Origin: Batillaria attramentaria
Taxonomy: Eukaryota > Mollusca > Gastropoda > Batillariidae
Assembly (NCBI GenBank): GCA_018292915.2
Contig: JACVVK020000032.1
Span: 1,514,501-1,578,500 of the forward strand
Length of the DNA: 64,000 bases
Reading direction: 5' to 3'
The first letter of the stretch is position 1. Each line of letters starts with the position of its first letter. Of this stretch, positions 43,058 to 54,571 are shown piece after piece. The notes below the pieces were generated by a model. That model saw nothing but the letters and a program-made list of their open reading frames with translations, was not told the origin of the DNA and made no database searches. The position numbers and the translations under genes were made by a program.

Positions 43058-43612
43058 TGCTGTGCGCGCACAGTACATCTAATCTAAAAATAATTCACGA
43101 AATACTCGTTTAACTACAACAATCAGCAAAACCCCAGCCCACCACCGAAGACCAGGAATTTTAAGCAAACAGAAACTTGAAAGTATTCATTTTTATTCTA
43201 TTAGTTATTCACCGTCATCCAAATTTGACGTCAAAATTAACAGTCGCTTTGAAAGGACAGGTGCTCAGTCGTGTTTGCTCGACTAAGCAAACTGCTTCTT
43301 TTTTAGCCGACCCACTTTTTTTGTGTGTGCCTGTCATGGCCGGCCGCAGAATGATGGAGAAAAGTTCACACCCACAGTGACTCATTTCAGTACAACTCAT
43401 GTTTGTGTCTCTCCCCCGGAATTCGCCTTTTTATGTGTGTTTTGGGTTCCTCAGTGTATTGCAAACTGCTGCCCATTAAGATAGACAAAGGGTTTCGAGG
43501 TTTTAGTTGCTTTGAAATCTCAGAGTTGTTGATAGATCTCAGTTGCTGATATATCTCACACTTTCATTTGTCTTTCTCGTTTGCTTCAGTTCAAAGCTTT
43601 CTTCTCAACATT

Positions 43613-44032
43613 TGATTATGGTAGTATGGTATGGTAGACTTCTCGGCGCACATATCCATCTCTACTGAAATGCTCATGGCGCCGCAGCCGCGGGGCTGGA
43701 GGACGAAGCAGTGAAAGTCTACTGCCGCTAAGCGCTACTTTATGTGCAAACCTCCACCCTGCTATTCACTCAGGTGCGTGCGACAGTATTTCTGTTTACC
43801 ACGTCACCAGCCACAGCCTACTCTTCTTCGAAAGATGAACGTGGGATTTTTAGCTTGCACGCTTGATATGTGTGCGTGCGTGTGTACACGAAGGCGAGAC
43901 AGGCACCGTAAACGAGTCTGCACATGAATTTGACTCGATATGGTAAAGAAAAATCCCACCATATTCCTGCCCACCGGGGACTCGATCCAGGCAGCTCAGG
44001 ATCCGAAGTCGGATGCCTTAACCACTAGACCA
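43613..44032 (-). mobile_element. SINE family C, full copy, ~420 bp
   Basis: It matches the copy at 56.0-56.5 kb in inverse orientation along its whole length. Read on the minus strand, the head has GGTCTAGTGGTTAAGGCATC, CGACTTCGGAT in the anticodon-arm position and box B of the form GATCGAGTCCCC, resembling tRNA-Arg(UCG). The tail is short (TACCA)n. Confidence 0.9.
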
Positions 44033-44039
44033 ACCCCCC

Positions 44040-45260
44040 CTGTCACCCATTACGATCGCCGATTACACCCATAAAGTTGCATTTGCATACCGCAGTTTCA
44101 GAGACGTAACACCAGTGAATTGAAGTCAGCTGCGTAAGAGGAAACATTAAGAATATTGGAAATAGTGACAAACATCAGGGTATTCTGTGGAAAATATCAA
44201 GCAAGGAAGGTGTCAAAATCTGGGAAGGAACTCAGCAGTAAACCTCAGAAAGGCAACGCTGAATTCATAGAGGTGGAGAATACAGCGAAGCCTGTGTACG
44301 CGGTCAATTGCATGCTAATGACACTTGGCACCTTGTCTGAGGAAGCCATCACTATCGAGGCTGCTGGTCTTCCGTAAGTTACTTAAAGACACTGCTTACA
44401 ATGCCAGAAGTGTGATAGCACCAAGACACATACAAAATTATTACTTTCTTTGGCCGCCGTTGGGATATTACACAGTCTGCTGAGTTTGCCACACTATCCA
44501 AGAGTAGAGAAAAGAAGAAGTGACACCTACTAAATTTGTGTACGAAAACCAAAAAGAAAGAAGGAAAAAACGAAAGAAAGAAAGAAAGGAAGAAAGAAAG
44601 AAAGAAAGAAAGAAAGATCAACAACAACAACAACAACAACAGCAACGTGTGTCAGACTCTAAGGGGATTGCAATGACGCAATAGTTACAGGATCTGTCCG
44701 CAACCCTTGTTTAACACATTGTCTTTTACTGAAGTACGCAGCTTTAAACTACTCTGTACAACGTGACCACTTGTCCAAGAGGACCCCTGGTTTTCTTCTG
44801 TTTTTTTTTTTTTCCAAGTGTCCATCTTAGACAGGTCTGACTGTCTTCTGGAGTCTCTGACACAGATTTGTCTTGCCACAAAGCCTGAAGAAATGATCTG
44901 ATATCTTGCGCTTGACATGAGGTGCCGATCTGCCTACGTTGTATGAGAAAACCCTTTTGTCCGCTTCTGCCCGAACCTTTGAAAGTGGTGTTTGCCTAGA
45001 TTATAGTGAGGCGGGGGGAACACAAGACATGTCGCATGGTGGACAGGGAGGCGGGTTACACACGAGTGTGAGGTATACATGTGGTACGTATTCATGATAA
45101 ACTGCATTCAAGATCTTAAAGGAGCACTGGCCAAATCTTTAAAGCAAACATTTTATTTTGTTTTAGCCTTTCAAAATGTGGTTTCATCTCTGTAACAAGG
45201 AATTTGGCTTTCTGGTTTGTCTTTAGTACAAACCAACCAACCGACCAACACATTAAAGCA
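44040..45260. other. Intergenic with one exon-like frame
   Basis: The plus-strand frame 44156-44377 ends near a donor-like CTTCCGTAAGTT (residues FIEVENTAKPVYAV, LSEEAITIEAAGLP). No partner exon is found. (GAAA)n and (CAA)n tracts lie at 44570-44645. Confidence 0.3.
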
Positions 45261-45274
45261 TATTATTTTGGAGG

Positions 45275-45440
45275 GTGGGTGGGGTGTTTAGGGGTTTAAC
45301 GTCCTTTTCCACCACATAGGGTGATAGCAAAGACGGGGCAACGATTGAAAAAGCCAGCACAATATTTGGCCCCAGCCGGGATCAAACTCACGACCCGAGC
45401 ATTAGAAGTCCAACTCTCTACCATTCGACCACCCCGGCTC
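45275..45440 (-). mobile_element. SINE family A, full copy with imperfect target-site duplication
   Basis: Left flank TTATTTTGGAGG and right flank TTAGTTTGGAGG differ at one base. Between them lie tail, core and full head (AGTCCAACTCTCTACCATTC). Confidence 0.93.
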
Positions 45441-46046
45441 CTCTGTTAGTTTGGAGGAATGTCTGACTGCAAGATAAGACCAAGAGCATACCATTTTTAT
45501 GACAACGGTTTTGGCGCCTGAAATGTGAGTTGTGTTCCTTTAAGTTCGTTTCACCTCGGCCGAAAACTGAAACCTGTATTTTGATTTATTATGTGTCGGC
45601 TCTTTAGTTCCGACACAAAGGAGGTATTTCACGACAAAGGAAGACTGAAGAAGAAGAAGAAGAAGAAAAGAGAGAGAGAGAGGGAAGCTCCACCACACAT
45701 CCGGGAATTTGCTCTGTGCGATTACGTGCAGACAACGTCATAACTAACGCTCATCAAGACTTTCATCTGACAACTCTGGCGTCAGCGCAAACTTTAGCCA
45801 TGCACACAGTTTATTTCATGCACGAGCAAACTTTTTCAGACTCTGAATGACGACACGCTCCCAGAATTTTCCACCCTTGTAATGAATGATTCCTTCTTGC
45901 TCATTTGTCAGCATCTGACTTGATTATCGGCCTTTTGCTATCTCAAGCGGAGCAGTGAAGACATACTTTACAACCCCCACAAAATGTTGACAGCACCACG
46001 TATATGACTAAATGACTCGTGTGGATTAAAACGGGAGAGAGAAATT

Positions 46047-46165
46047 GAAATTGAAATAACTTTATTTGAAAACGGGGACTGAAGTTTTGGTCTTGTGGCC
46101 AATTTTCAAACTTGCCGTTTAAAAACAAAAACAACGTTCGGACATGCTTAAAAGAGGAACATAAA
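46047..46165 (-). mobile_element. Probable LINE 3'-end relic
   Basis: Read on the minus strand, AAATAAAGTTATTTCAATTT continues into further TTTCAA units and CTCTCTC. This is the pattern of a non-LTR element ending in a short tandem tail. No coding part is present. Confidence 0.4.
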
Positions 46166-46167
46166 AC

Positions 46168-46170
<3 letters not shown>

Positions 46171-46261
<91 letters not shown>
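46171..46261. repeat. (CA)n microsatellite
   Basis: About 45 CA units, adjacent to a plus-strand family A tail fragment (46262-46312: GTGGTGGAAAAGGACGTTA). Confidence 0.97.
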
Positions 46262-46262
<1 letters not shown>

Positions 46263-46319
46263 TATCTCCCTTACGTGGTGGAAAAGGACGTTACACCTTC
46301 AACACCCACCCACCATCAT

Positions 46320-46913
46320 TCTAGACTGGCACATTTTTTGTCTATGCATGTGTTTCGTAAAACGGGACCTAGCAAGAAGCAGTCACCAGCCAAGCATGAC
46401 TGCACATGACACGCATGATCGACTCTGTTCCAAACTATGTGCATAGGTGTGGCGTGACGGGATCACGTGATTTCTGGCACCTGGTCCGTCACTGGTCATG
46501 GTGCTGATCCCTCGTCACGGCGTCGGTCAGGCGTGACGGCCGGAATCAGTGTCACGGTCACCTGGAACTAGAGCTGCGGTAGACACACACGCTGTCAGCA
46601 AAGCGGTCAGCTCAGTGTTGAGGTTTGCCTACACTGAGTCAGCATTTCCGTGTGACGATTTCAGTTTTGACACTCAACCCCTTCAGCTCCCCCTTTTCTT
46701 TTATTCTTATAACTTCTTAGAAATGAAATCGTGATCACACAAAACGGTGACCGAAGTAAAAAAGGTTTTAGGAAGAAAATGCAATACAGACGCTTCTTGA
46801 ACGTTTGTGAAAACGCGACTAGGGAGAACTGAGCTTAGATTAGTGAGAAATAAATAAATAAATAAATCATCATCATCATCATCAGCAGCAGCAGCAACAA
46901 CGACGACGGCGGC

Positions 46914-46954
<41 letters not shown>

Positions 46955-47700
46955 AAGTAGCCAGATGTGGGTGAATCAGATTCTGTCACTAGCCACACAG
47001 CTGAGGCTGAAACAGCAAAATTCTCCCCATCCCGTCCTCTTTGCCTTAAAAGGTGACTCACTCCCTGAGTCGTAGCAAACCACATCTACATCGGTGGAAG
47101 GCCATTTAAAGTCAAGCAAACAAATGATGACTCAACAAGCAGTAGATTTGTCCAAACTGCCCTTGGGGAACTGTGTCACCAACTGGAGTGTCAAAGGCGA
47201 AACGATATAGAGATTACAAAATGTATCTTTGCACAGAAAAGCTGGTCATGTAGGTAAGGTGACCAAGCAATTTTTTTTAAAAAAAAAAAAAATTAGTCCA
47301 GTTCAAAACTACTATGATTCTTTACCAAAGTGTCGTAACTATGTTTGATATGGTGTATAACAATAAAGATGAGATAATACTTGCATTGTAGTAATTAGAA
47401 ATCAAAAACAGGATTTCCGTCCCTTGATCATGACTCTTTCGCGGCGGGAAACCAGCTTCAATCCTGAAGTTTTGCTTTTGTATCCGCCATTTTTCTGGAC
47501 ATCTTTCCTAAACGTACATTCCACCATGATACAATACCAGTATGATGTTAATGCCTGTATACTGTATGTTTACATGCTTCGGTGAGCTCCAGTTTTGTGA
47601 TCTGTGTTATTATCTCAATGGGTTTGTGCTTTCACCCCCTATGCCCCTTTGGAATCTCAAATCTAAGTTGACCAGCCGAATACCTATTACGTGAAACGGC
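46320..47700. other. Intergenic, no gene recognised
   Basis: (CATCAG)- and (GT)-type short repeats lie at 46868-46952 and an A-rich run near 47275. Otherwise unremarkable. Confidence 0.4.
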
Positions 47701-47706
47701 CTTAGA

Positions 47707-47735
47707 ACACACACGCACGCACGCACGCACGCACA

Positions 47736-47766
<31 letters not shown>

Positions 47767-47999
47767 GACGACCACCACCACCACCACACCACACGCACAC
47801 GCACACGCACGCGCACGCGCACGCACGCACGCACACACACACCACACCACACCACACCACACCACACCACACCACGACAGCAATCAAACCAAAAGCAAGC
47901 AACATGCAGATTCTCTGGAAGCGAACAGTGACGATGTTTTATTTGCAGACAGCCTGTTTGTTGTTTGTTGTTGTTGTTGTTGTTGTTGATGGTGGTGGC

Positions 48000-48046
<47 letters not shown>
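47707..48046. repeat. Compound simple-repeat cluster
   Basis: (ACGC)n, poly-C, (CACC)n, (ACACC)n and (CGCA)n at 47707-47878, then (GTT)n and (GT)n at 47967-48046. Several unit types within 340 bp. Confidence 0.95.
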
Positions 48047-48730
48047 AGGACCCTGTCGGTGCAACAAAACAATTCAGTGCAGGCTATAGTTTACACAGCA
48101 ATAAAACGGGGCACACATACCAACACTAACTGCAACAATTGTTCACAATGACACGTCTCTACTTCTCAACAGACCACGCTTTCGGATCCTGTGCAGACTT
48201 TAACCAGGCTGAAAGACAAATCTTGAAACTGAACCAGAGACAAATTTGGCAAAAGCTCCTCGTCCTCATTTGCTGAGTTCGAACCTGACAGAGATCTGCA
48301 CTCTTTGGAACGCGTGGCATACGCAAGCTGTGTTACCCATGGGCTTAGACGTCTCCTGTGAAGGTTCAAGTTCATGTCCACTCAGCTTAAGGTGCAATAG
48401 GGGTAAGGTGGGGGGGGGGGCGGGGGGCATGGGGGAGAGTGAGAGCAAATCCTCTTCTGAATGCTCACTAGTTTGCTGATAAAGAGTACATGACTACGAG
48501 TCAGTGAACCCCCAAGACTGAGAGTAATACGGGAAACGTGGAATGCGGCCCTGTCCCGCAGTCCCAAACCACACGGACCTCCATAGCATCATCATACCAC
48601 CATCTTCAACTCCATCATCATGCCTAATAAAAATTGCCCCAGCTTCCGAACCCTCCGTGGATTCCAACGATGACCTGGGAGGAACACCAGTGCACCTGTC
48701 GAAGAGATTGGGCAGAAAAAAAAGAAGTAA

Positions 48731-48800
48731 GGCCGGTTGGCTGTTTAGTGATCTTAACACCCTTTTCCACTGCATGAAAGTCGGGGCAACGAGGAACATA
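48731..48800 (-). mobile_element. Decayed SINE family A fragment
   Basis: GTTGGCTGTTTAGTGATCTT, CACCCTTTTCCACTGCATGA and AGTCGGGGCAACGAGGAA match the family core with gaps. Confidence 0.5.
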
Positions 48801-49211
48801 TTTCTGGTTGCCAGCTTGCCTCAAGACTTGGAGTGCATCAGTAAAACACTAAAGACAAAAACAAACACCACCACAACCACCACCAACAACATTAACAACA
48901 ACAACAACAACACAAGTCTCCTGAAAACGTTGCAGGGAATGTGTCCTCTTGTACATTTCTCCTGAAAAAAAACCTTCTCTAAATGCCATGAACATAAAAA
49001 AACTGAGGTTTAAACATTGAAACTGAACACACAGGAAGAAGTATATTACTTTTATTATTATTATTTTTTTTTTTGGGGGGGGGGGGAGGGGGAACAGAAT
49101 AAAACATTCTCCATCCGAAAAGGTAAGAAAGGCGAATAAATACAACCACACAACCAAACAACAACAACAACAACAGCACCAGCAAGAGAATCTCCCACAT
49201 AACTCATAAAA

Positions 49212-49430
49212 GCCCATGCAAAAATCGCAGTTTTACTTGAAATCTTCAGATCACTAGAAGCCACTTCAAGCCACTATTACGCAATCTGCAGCAGTCTCGG
49301 GACTAGCGGGGAAGCCCCACGCCTTGCGTAATAGTGGCTTGAAGTGGCTCCTACTGGTGTGCAGTGGCTTGTTCTTTTTGACCAGTATTATTATACAGTG
49401 AGCATGGGATAGTCGGGCTCCGGCTCTTAA
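49212..49430 (+). mobile_element. Foldback repeat with perfect 26-bp palindromic arms
   Basis: Arms at 49259-49284 and 49324-49349 (AGCCACTTCAAGCCACTATT ACGCAA and its exact complement) enclose a 39-bp loop. Conserved flanks are AATCGCAGTTTTACTTGAAA on the left and GTGTGCAGTGGCTTG on the right. Related copies are at 13.6 and 53.1 kb. Confidence 0.88.
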
Positions 49431-49892
49431 TAGATAACAACAACAACAACGACGACGACGACGACAACAACAACAACAACAACAACAACAACATCAAGAG
49501 AATATCCCAAGTCAACCCCGACGTCGTAACTGTTACCGACTTTCATTCATGTCCTCCTGGCTAAGTTCCAGCTAAATCACACAGCATTTCGCTTTAAATG
49601 TTGCTAACGGAGCACCGCCTCTTCTGTCAACAACGGCCGGTCCCCCCTCCGTGCACCAGGTAAAGATCAGAATGAGCACTGGAGAACTTGACGTAAAACA
49701 AAATCCTCTCGCCGCCGTTCAAGACAGTGGTAGTGTCAGTGTGACACGGCCTGTTTGTCGCCCGTCATCTTGTTTGCTTCACGCGTCTGAGCGAGTTACA
49801 ATTCTAACCGCTATTTGCTGCGGGAAAACATTCGACATCAGTGAGGAGTGCGTCCCAAAATGCTACCTACCTGTCTCCATGCCATTTGTGAA

Positions 49893-52663
49893 GAGAGAGA
49901 GAGAGAGAGAGAGACTGACTGACTGACTGACTGAAACGTTTATTTCAGGATAAAGACTTGTAGGCATGGTCTGCCTATCTTACAAGCTGTCCTGCTAATC
50001 TACGAATCACTAAAAAAATAAAGGCTAACATTACAAAAAAAGGTATACCAGGCACAAAGGGAGTAATCTAATAAGAAAGTAGAAAAAACAAAAACAAAAA
50101 AAACATGCAAAGATACAAAGAAGCGCAAGAAATTCAAAGGAAACACATCGGAAAATAGGTGAAGAAGTAGATAGCATGGTGTTTGAAATTGTAGTATACA
50201 ACATAACTTGTAAAAAGGTAACATGTAATAGTGCCATCTGATAACGAGTAATTTAGCACGGTTCAGATATTGTTCGTGGACCTATGACTTACGTAAGTAT
50301 CTGAGAAGTTGAGTTTTAAATGAATGAAGCTTCGGGGTACATTTTAAGTATGCTGGCAACTGGTTCCATGAAAGTGACCCAGAGAATGAGAGGCTTGTTT
50401 TAAAAATGTCCAATCTAGGTAATGGTAATTGGAACAGGCCATTTCTTGCGTTGTGTCGCTGACTTGGTTGAAAGAACGTGGTCAGATATGGAGGAGCCTT
50501 ACAGTGGACTATCTTGTGCATGAAAACACACCGGTTGAACTCAAGATGCTTGGTAAGGGGGAGAAGTTCGAGCGCTCTAAGTTTTTCTTCTGTGGGTAAG
50601 GGCCCAGGATGTAAAAGCTTTATACCACGTTTATAGAGAGAATTGATCTTTTTCAAGTGAATATCACCACATTTGTCCCAGAGGTTGGAGGCGTAATCTA
50701 TATGACTTTTTATATGTGCGTGAAAGAAAACTTTGCAACTGTCGTGGCTAACTATGCGGTTAAGTTTACTTAAGAGAAAAAGATTTTTAGACAGGGTTTT
50801 ACTAAGTTTTTCTAGGTGCGGCTCCCACTTCAATTGGTCGTCCACTGTAACGCCCAAAAGGCGATGCGTTGACACTTGGTGTATGGGCTCTGAGCCGAGA
50901 GATAGTTTGAGAGGTAGAGGCTTCCGCTGGTGTTTTTGGCGGGTAGTTATTAGCATGCTCTTTGTTTTGGGGACGCTGATTATCATATGATTTTGGGTAC
51001 ACCATTCAGATACTTCATCGAGGCTCTGCTGGAGTGTTTTGTTTATTGTTGCCTCTTTTGTGTCGGATGTGTGTAGTGTTGTGTCATCTGCAAATAACTC
51101 GCAGGACACGTTGGGACTAGATAAACAAAAAGGAAGGTCATTGATATAAAGACAAAATAAAAGAGGCCCCAAGATGGAGCCCTGAGGTACTCCATACTTA
51201 ACAATCCCTTCGGATGAGAATGTGCCATTTAAAAAGACTCTCTGTTTCCTGTGTAAGAGGAAGGATGAGAAGAATGATAATGCGCCGGACCCAATGTTGT
51301 ATAACCGCAGTTTTTTCAACAGAATGCTGTGATTCACCAAATCAAAAGCTTTCTTGAGGTCAAGAAATATTGCTCCAGATAGCTTTGACTCATTTATACC
51401 ACTAAGCCACTTATCTATGATGTGAGTGAGAGCAGTCTGGCACGAATGGCCTGGACGGAAACCTGACTGAAAAGCACACAGAAGTTTATTTTCTTCGAGG
51501 AATGTGAGCAGATGTGTGTGAATGTGTCTTTCTAGGGGTTTTGAGAGAACTGATAGTATAGATATTGGACGATATTCATTTACATCGCTTAGATTTTTGT
51601 TTTTTGGTATCGGGACAACTTTAGCGTTTTTAAGGGCCGCTGGAAATACATTATTTTGAATAGAGAGATTATAGATAAATGTCAATGACTCAATTATATA
51701 TGGCAGGGACGTTTTTAGTATTTTGCTACTGATGCCATCCAAACCACACGATTTCTTGTTTGCCATGTTCGATATTGACTTACCAACATCTAGCACAGTC
51801 ATTAATGGTATGGTAAATGGTTTACATGTAGACGTGTTGCAATGTAGTTTCAGTTGTTCTGAACAGACATAATTTTCGGGGTCGCTATCATTTTCCTGGG
51901 CTAAAGTATCTGCTATATTTAGGAAATGACTGTTAAAAGAATTGGCTGTGAGAGTATGGGGGATCGTGGGAGACTGAGATTTTTTACCTTTTGTAATCAT
52001 GTTAATAGCCTGCCATATTGTGCGAGAGTCTTTGCCGTCAGCAATTACCTTTTCGGCTTCCAATCTCTGGGCCTTTCTAACAAGTGATTTTACGTAATTT
52101 CTTTGTTTCTTGAATTCTTGGAATTTTTTTTCTCGTTTCAATTTATCTCGGACCTCCATAGCCTGTTTAATGTCCTCTGTAAGCCATGGTGGCATTCGGG
52201 GATGTTTTACCCGCTTAGTACGTTGTGGGGCGTGTGTGTCAAGGACACCAAGGAACAGCCTGTACCATAATGCTAGTGCTTCATCAGGATCATTGTGTTT
52301 GTACACATCATCAAATGGCACCGTAGACAAATCATGCAGAAATGACACTTCATTAAAACGTTTAAAGCATCGGTACAAGATGGATGTGTGCTGTTTTGGT
52401 GGTGGCTTATCGCATTTGACAGACAATGAACAACAAACAGGATAGTGATCACTTATGGCAACAATAGGCACATGAACATTTTTCACAACGTCAGTGTTAG
52501 TGGTGTAGATGTGGTCAATAAGGGATGAGGAAGATGATGAAACACGTGTCGGTGACTGTACGAGTTGCCTCAATCCTAAAAACGTTAAAGTGGATTTCCA
52601 GGCAGCATGCCCGGGCTTTAGCAAATCGATATTAAAGTCGCCTAGGGAGAGAGAGAGAGAGAT
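49893..52663 (-). mobile_element. Non-LTR retrotransposon (LINE), 5'-truncated, within a (GA)n tract
   Basis: The element runs on the minus strand from about 52645 to a (CAGT)n tail at 49914-49935, preceded by AAATAAACG. Its 5' edge falls in the GDFNID endonuclease motif. GA/CT repeats flank both edges (49893-49913 and 52646-52663). A short-repeat tail in place of poly-A fits the CR1/L2/Daphne-type clades. That assignment is inferred. Confidence 0.88.
50282..52645 (-). CDS. LINE ORF2: C-terminal endonuclease plus reverse transcriptase (intact RT frame)
   Basis: The open frame runs from GDFNIDLLK (about 52642) to a stop at 50282, with about 780 codons after the first possible alternative start. 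Seen: the end of an APE-type endonuclease (SLIDHIYT and AISDHYPV, about residues 35-65); RT blocks NEYRPISIL (about 350), GFRPGHSCQTAL, FLDLKKAFDLVNHSILL, GVPQGSILGPLLF and the catalytic FADD at 51093-51082 (about residue 511); then HRLLGVTVDD and a thumb/C-terminal region. Known of the family: it copies its own RNA at a nicked target. The frame lacks the N-terminal endonuclease residues, so the copy is inactive, but it is otherwise undisrupted and therefore young. Confidence 0.93.
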   Translation of the reverse strand, partial: LGDFNIDLLKPGHAAWKSTLTFLGLRQLVQSPTRVSSSSSSLIDHIYTTNTDVVKNVHVPIVAISDHYPVCCSLSVKCDKPPPKQHTSILYRCFKRFNEVSFLHDLSTVPFDDVYKHNDPDEALALWYRLFLGVLDTHAPQRTKRVKHPRMPPWLTEDIKQAMEVRDKLKREKKFQEFKKQRNYVKSLVRKAQRLEAEKVIADGKDSRTIWQAINMITKGKKSQSPTIPHTLTANSFNSHFLNIADTLAQENDSDPENYVCSEQLKLHCNTSTCKPFTIPLMTVLDVGKSISNMANKKSCGLDGISSKILKTSLPYIIESLTFIYNLSIQNNVFPAALKNAKVVPIPKNKNLSDVNEYRPISILSVLSKPLERHIHTHLLTFLEENKLLCAFQSGFRPGHSCQTALTHIIDKWLSGINESKLSGAIFLDLKKAFDLVNHSILLKKLRLYNIGSGALSFFSSFLLHRKQRVFLNGTFSSEGIVKYGVPQGSILGPLLFCLYINDLPFCLSSPNVSCELFADDTTLHTSDTKEATINKTLQQSLDEVSEWCTQNHMIISVPKTKSMLITTRQKHQRKPLPLKLSLGSEPIHQVSTHRLLGVTVDDQLKWEPHLEKLSKTLSKNLFLLSKLNRIVSHDSCKVFFHAHIKSHIDYASNLWDKCGDIHLKKINSLYKRGIKLLHPGPLPTEEKLRALELLPLTKHLEFNRCVFMHKIVHCKAPPYLTTFFQPSQRHNARNGLFQLPLPRLDIFKTSLSFSGSLSWNQLPAYLKCTPKLHSFKTQLLRYLRKS

Positions 52664-52699
52664 GCATTTCTAAACACAAGTCGTAGTAATATTAGGTTA

Positions 52700-53225
52700 G
52701 TTATCAAACAGTTAAGAACTTTGTTTACAAACTTGTAAACGCCTAGGCTGTTTTGAATTCTTTGGTGGTTTTGCGGCAAATTCATCAAACAAGTCATCGG
52801 CTGCCTTTTTTTTCTGGTGTTGTCTGGTGTCCTCCAAGCTCAGTGATTCGAAGCCACTTAATTCTTCAAAGCCCATGGAAAAAATCACAATTTTACTTGA
52901 AATCTTCAGGTCAATGAGAGCCACTTCATAATCATTAGCTTGCTTTACGTCCTATGGCTTTTAGCCCTTAAGGACAAGTTGTTCCTGGCATGTGTCTTTG
53001 GCTGCTTGGCTGGGCGAGTGTCTTTGGGGGCAGATATGGGCTGTTTTGCTTTGCTTTGGGCAATGTCAGACCTTCTGAGCCACTTCAAGCCGCTATCATG
53101 CAATTTGTAGCGGTCTCGGGCCTAGCGGGGAAGGCGTACGCCTTTCGTAATAGTGGCTTGAAGTGGATCCTAGTGGTGTGCAGTGGCTTGTATGTTTTTA
53201 ACAAGTCTTATCATACAGTGGGAAG
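52700..53225 (+). mobile_element. Foldback repeat, third copy, interrupted by ~145 bp
   Basis: The left block (AAATCACAATTTTACTTGAA, then GAGAGCCACTTCA) ends near 52927. About 150 unrelated bases follow, and the element resumes at GAGCCACTTCAAGCCGCTAT (53077) with a diverged loop and right arm. GAGCCACTTCA occurs on both sides of the interruption. Confidence 0.72.
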
Positions 53226-53248
53226 GGAGTGATCGAGCTCGGGTTCTT

Positions 53249-53300
53249 CACAGTTATGGGTGATACCAAACACGGGGCAACAGGGAACAACCCAGGACAT

Positions 53301-53368
<68 letters not shown>

Positions 53369-53411
53369 CGTGTGCGTGTGTGCGCGTGTGCGCGCGTGTG
53401 TGTGTGTGTGT
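53249..53411. repeat. SINE family A scrap followed by (GT)n/(GC)n microsatellite
   Basis: GGGTGATACCAAACACGGGG CAAC matches family A. GT repeats with CGCGCG blocks follow at 53305-53411. Confidence 0.85.
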
Positions 53412-53451
53412 TCCACTGAGTCGGGTTTCGAACATATAATTACACTTACAC

Positions 53452-53680
53452 GGGGTGAGCGGTGGTCTAATAGGTAGCGCGTCGGATTTCGCCGCTGCGT
53501 TACTGAACGGCCGTCACCAATGTCATGGCGATGAAGCGTGGGTTCGATCCCAGGTCGAGCTTGTAATATATATAACCTATATAGGATAGGTATTGGGTGG
53601 CGCTGCACCGCGGCGACGCGCTTCCCCCGGGGGAAGCAGCCCGAATTTCCCGAAAAGGGATAATAAAGTAGTATCATCTG
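53452..53680 (+). mobile_element. SINE family D, single copy, tRNA-like head with GC-rich body
   Basis: Box A-like GTGGTCTAATAGGTAG and box B GGGTTCGATCCC, with an extended region between them. The body (CGGCGACGCGCTTCCCCC, GGGGGAAGCAGCCCGAATTT) contains a CCCCCGGGGG hairpin, followed by GGGATAATAAAGTA. Known of the class: pol III SINEs have this layout. No second copy lies in the window. Confidence 0.7.
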
Positions 53681-54107
53681 AGCATTGAAAGTCCAACGCC
53701 CTACAATTCTTCCACAAGCTCCCTGGTCGCTGAAAAAGTCCACCAACATGAACCTCAAACCAGAGAACAGATCCGAAGTCTTAACTGGCCTGCGCGCGTC
53801 CATTCCTCGCGCGTTTTCACCTCATCACGTATGCAAGTTCCTAAAGCGTTTTGTACATCTCTCCACTGCTGACGTTCAGACATAAAAACCGCCTCGGCTT
53901 TCCGGCCTTGACGGTCTCTGTGACCTTAAACTAACATTGTATGTATACCGTCACTTTGGAATTTTTAATGGCACTTGTTGTGGGAGTAAGGATGGAAAAT
54001 TCCACTCCATAACGGGAAAGCTGCTCCTGTATCTGGCAGTTGAGGACGAATACCTCTGTAAAATGAGTTCAGCTGAAGTGCAAAAGTCACGCTGCTGCTT
54101 CTTCTTC

Positions 54108-54197
54108 CGCGTTTGTGCCAGGCTTTTTCTTGTTGCCCCGTCTTTGATATCACCCTTATGTGGTGGAAAAGGACGTTATACTCCGAAACACCCTCTT
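54108..54197 (+). mobile_element. SINE family A, body and tail fragment
   Basis: GTTGCCCCGTCTTTGATATC and TGTGGTGGAAAAGGACGTTA are near-perfect. The head is missing. Confidence 0.8.
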
Positions 54198-54571
54198 CTT
54201 CTTCCGCTATACGTAGCTGGCCTCAGAGAGCCTGATTAACTCTGCGGTGTGACTCGGTATCTGGAGGTGGTCAGGAGGGAGAATTAAAAGGCTAAAATTA
54301 TGTAGTATGTACATTGGAGGGGGGGTGGGGGGGGGGGACAATTTGAGGGTGACAGGGGTTGACGGCAGGATGTGTAGGCTGCAGCCAAGTGTCTCCCGGA
54401 AGGACTCAAGTGAAGGAGCCGAGGTGGTGCTTGCTGGAAGTTTATTCCAGGCCCTCAGCGTCTGTGGGAAGAAGCACAGGACTGGATGGGCGGTGTGCTC
54501 CAGGTTAGGTACGGTCTTTGGGTAACTCGTGTGCGCTGGTCAGCTTGGTGGTAAAAGTGGGAGGTGTTTCA

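Noticed and set aside
47610..47905. Frames with WCGVVWCGV repeats
   Set aside because: They translate the (ACACC)n and (CGCA)n simple repeats.
50733..52445. Plus-strand frames within the LINE
   Set aside because: They are antisense to the intact reverse-transcriptase frame.
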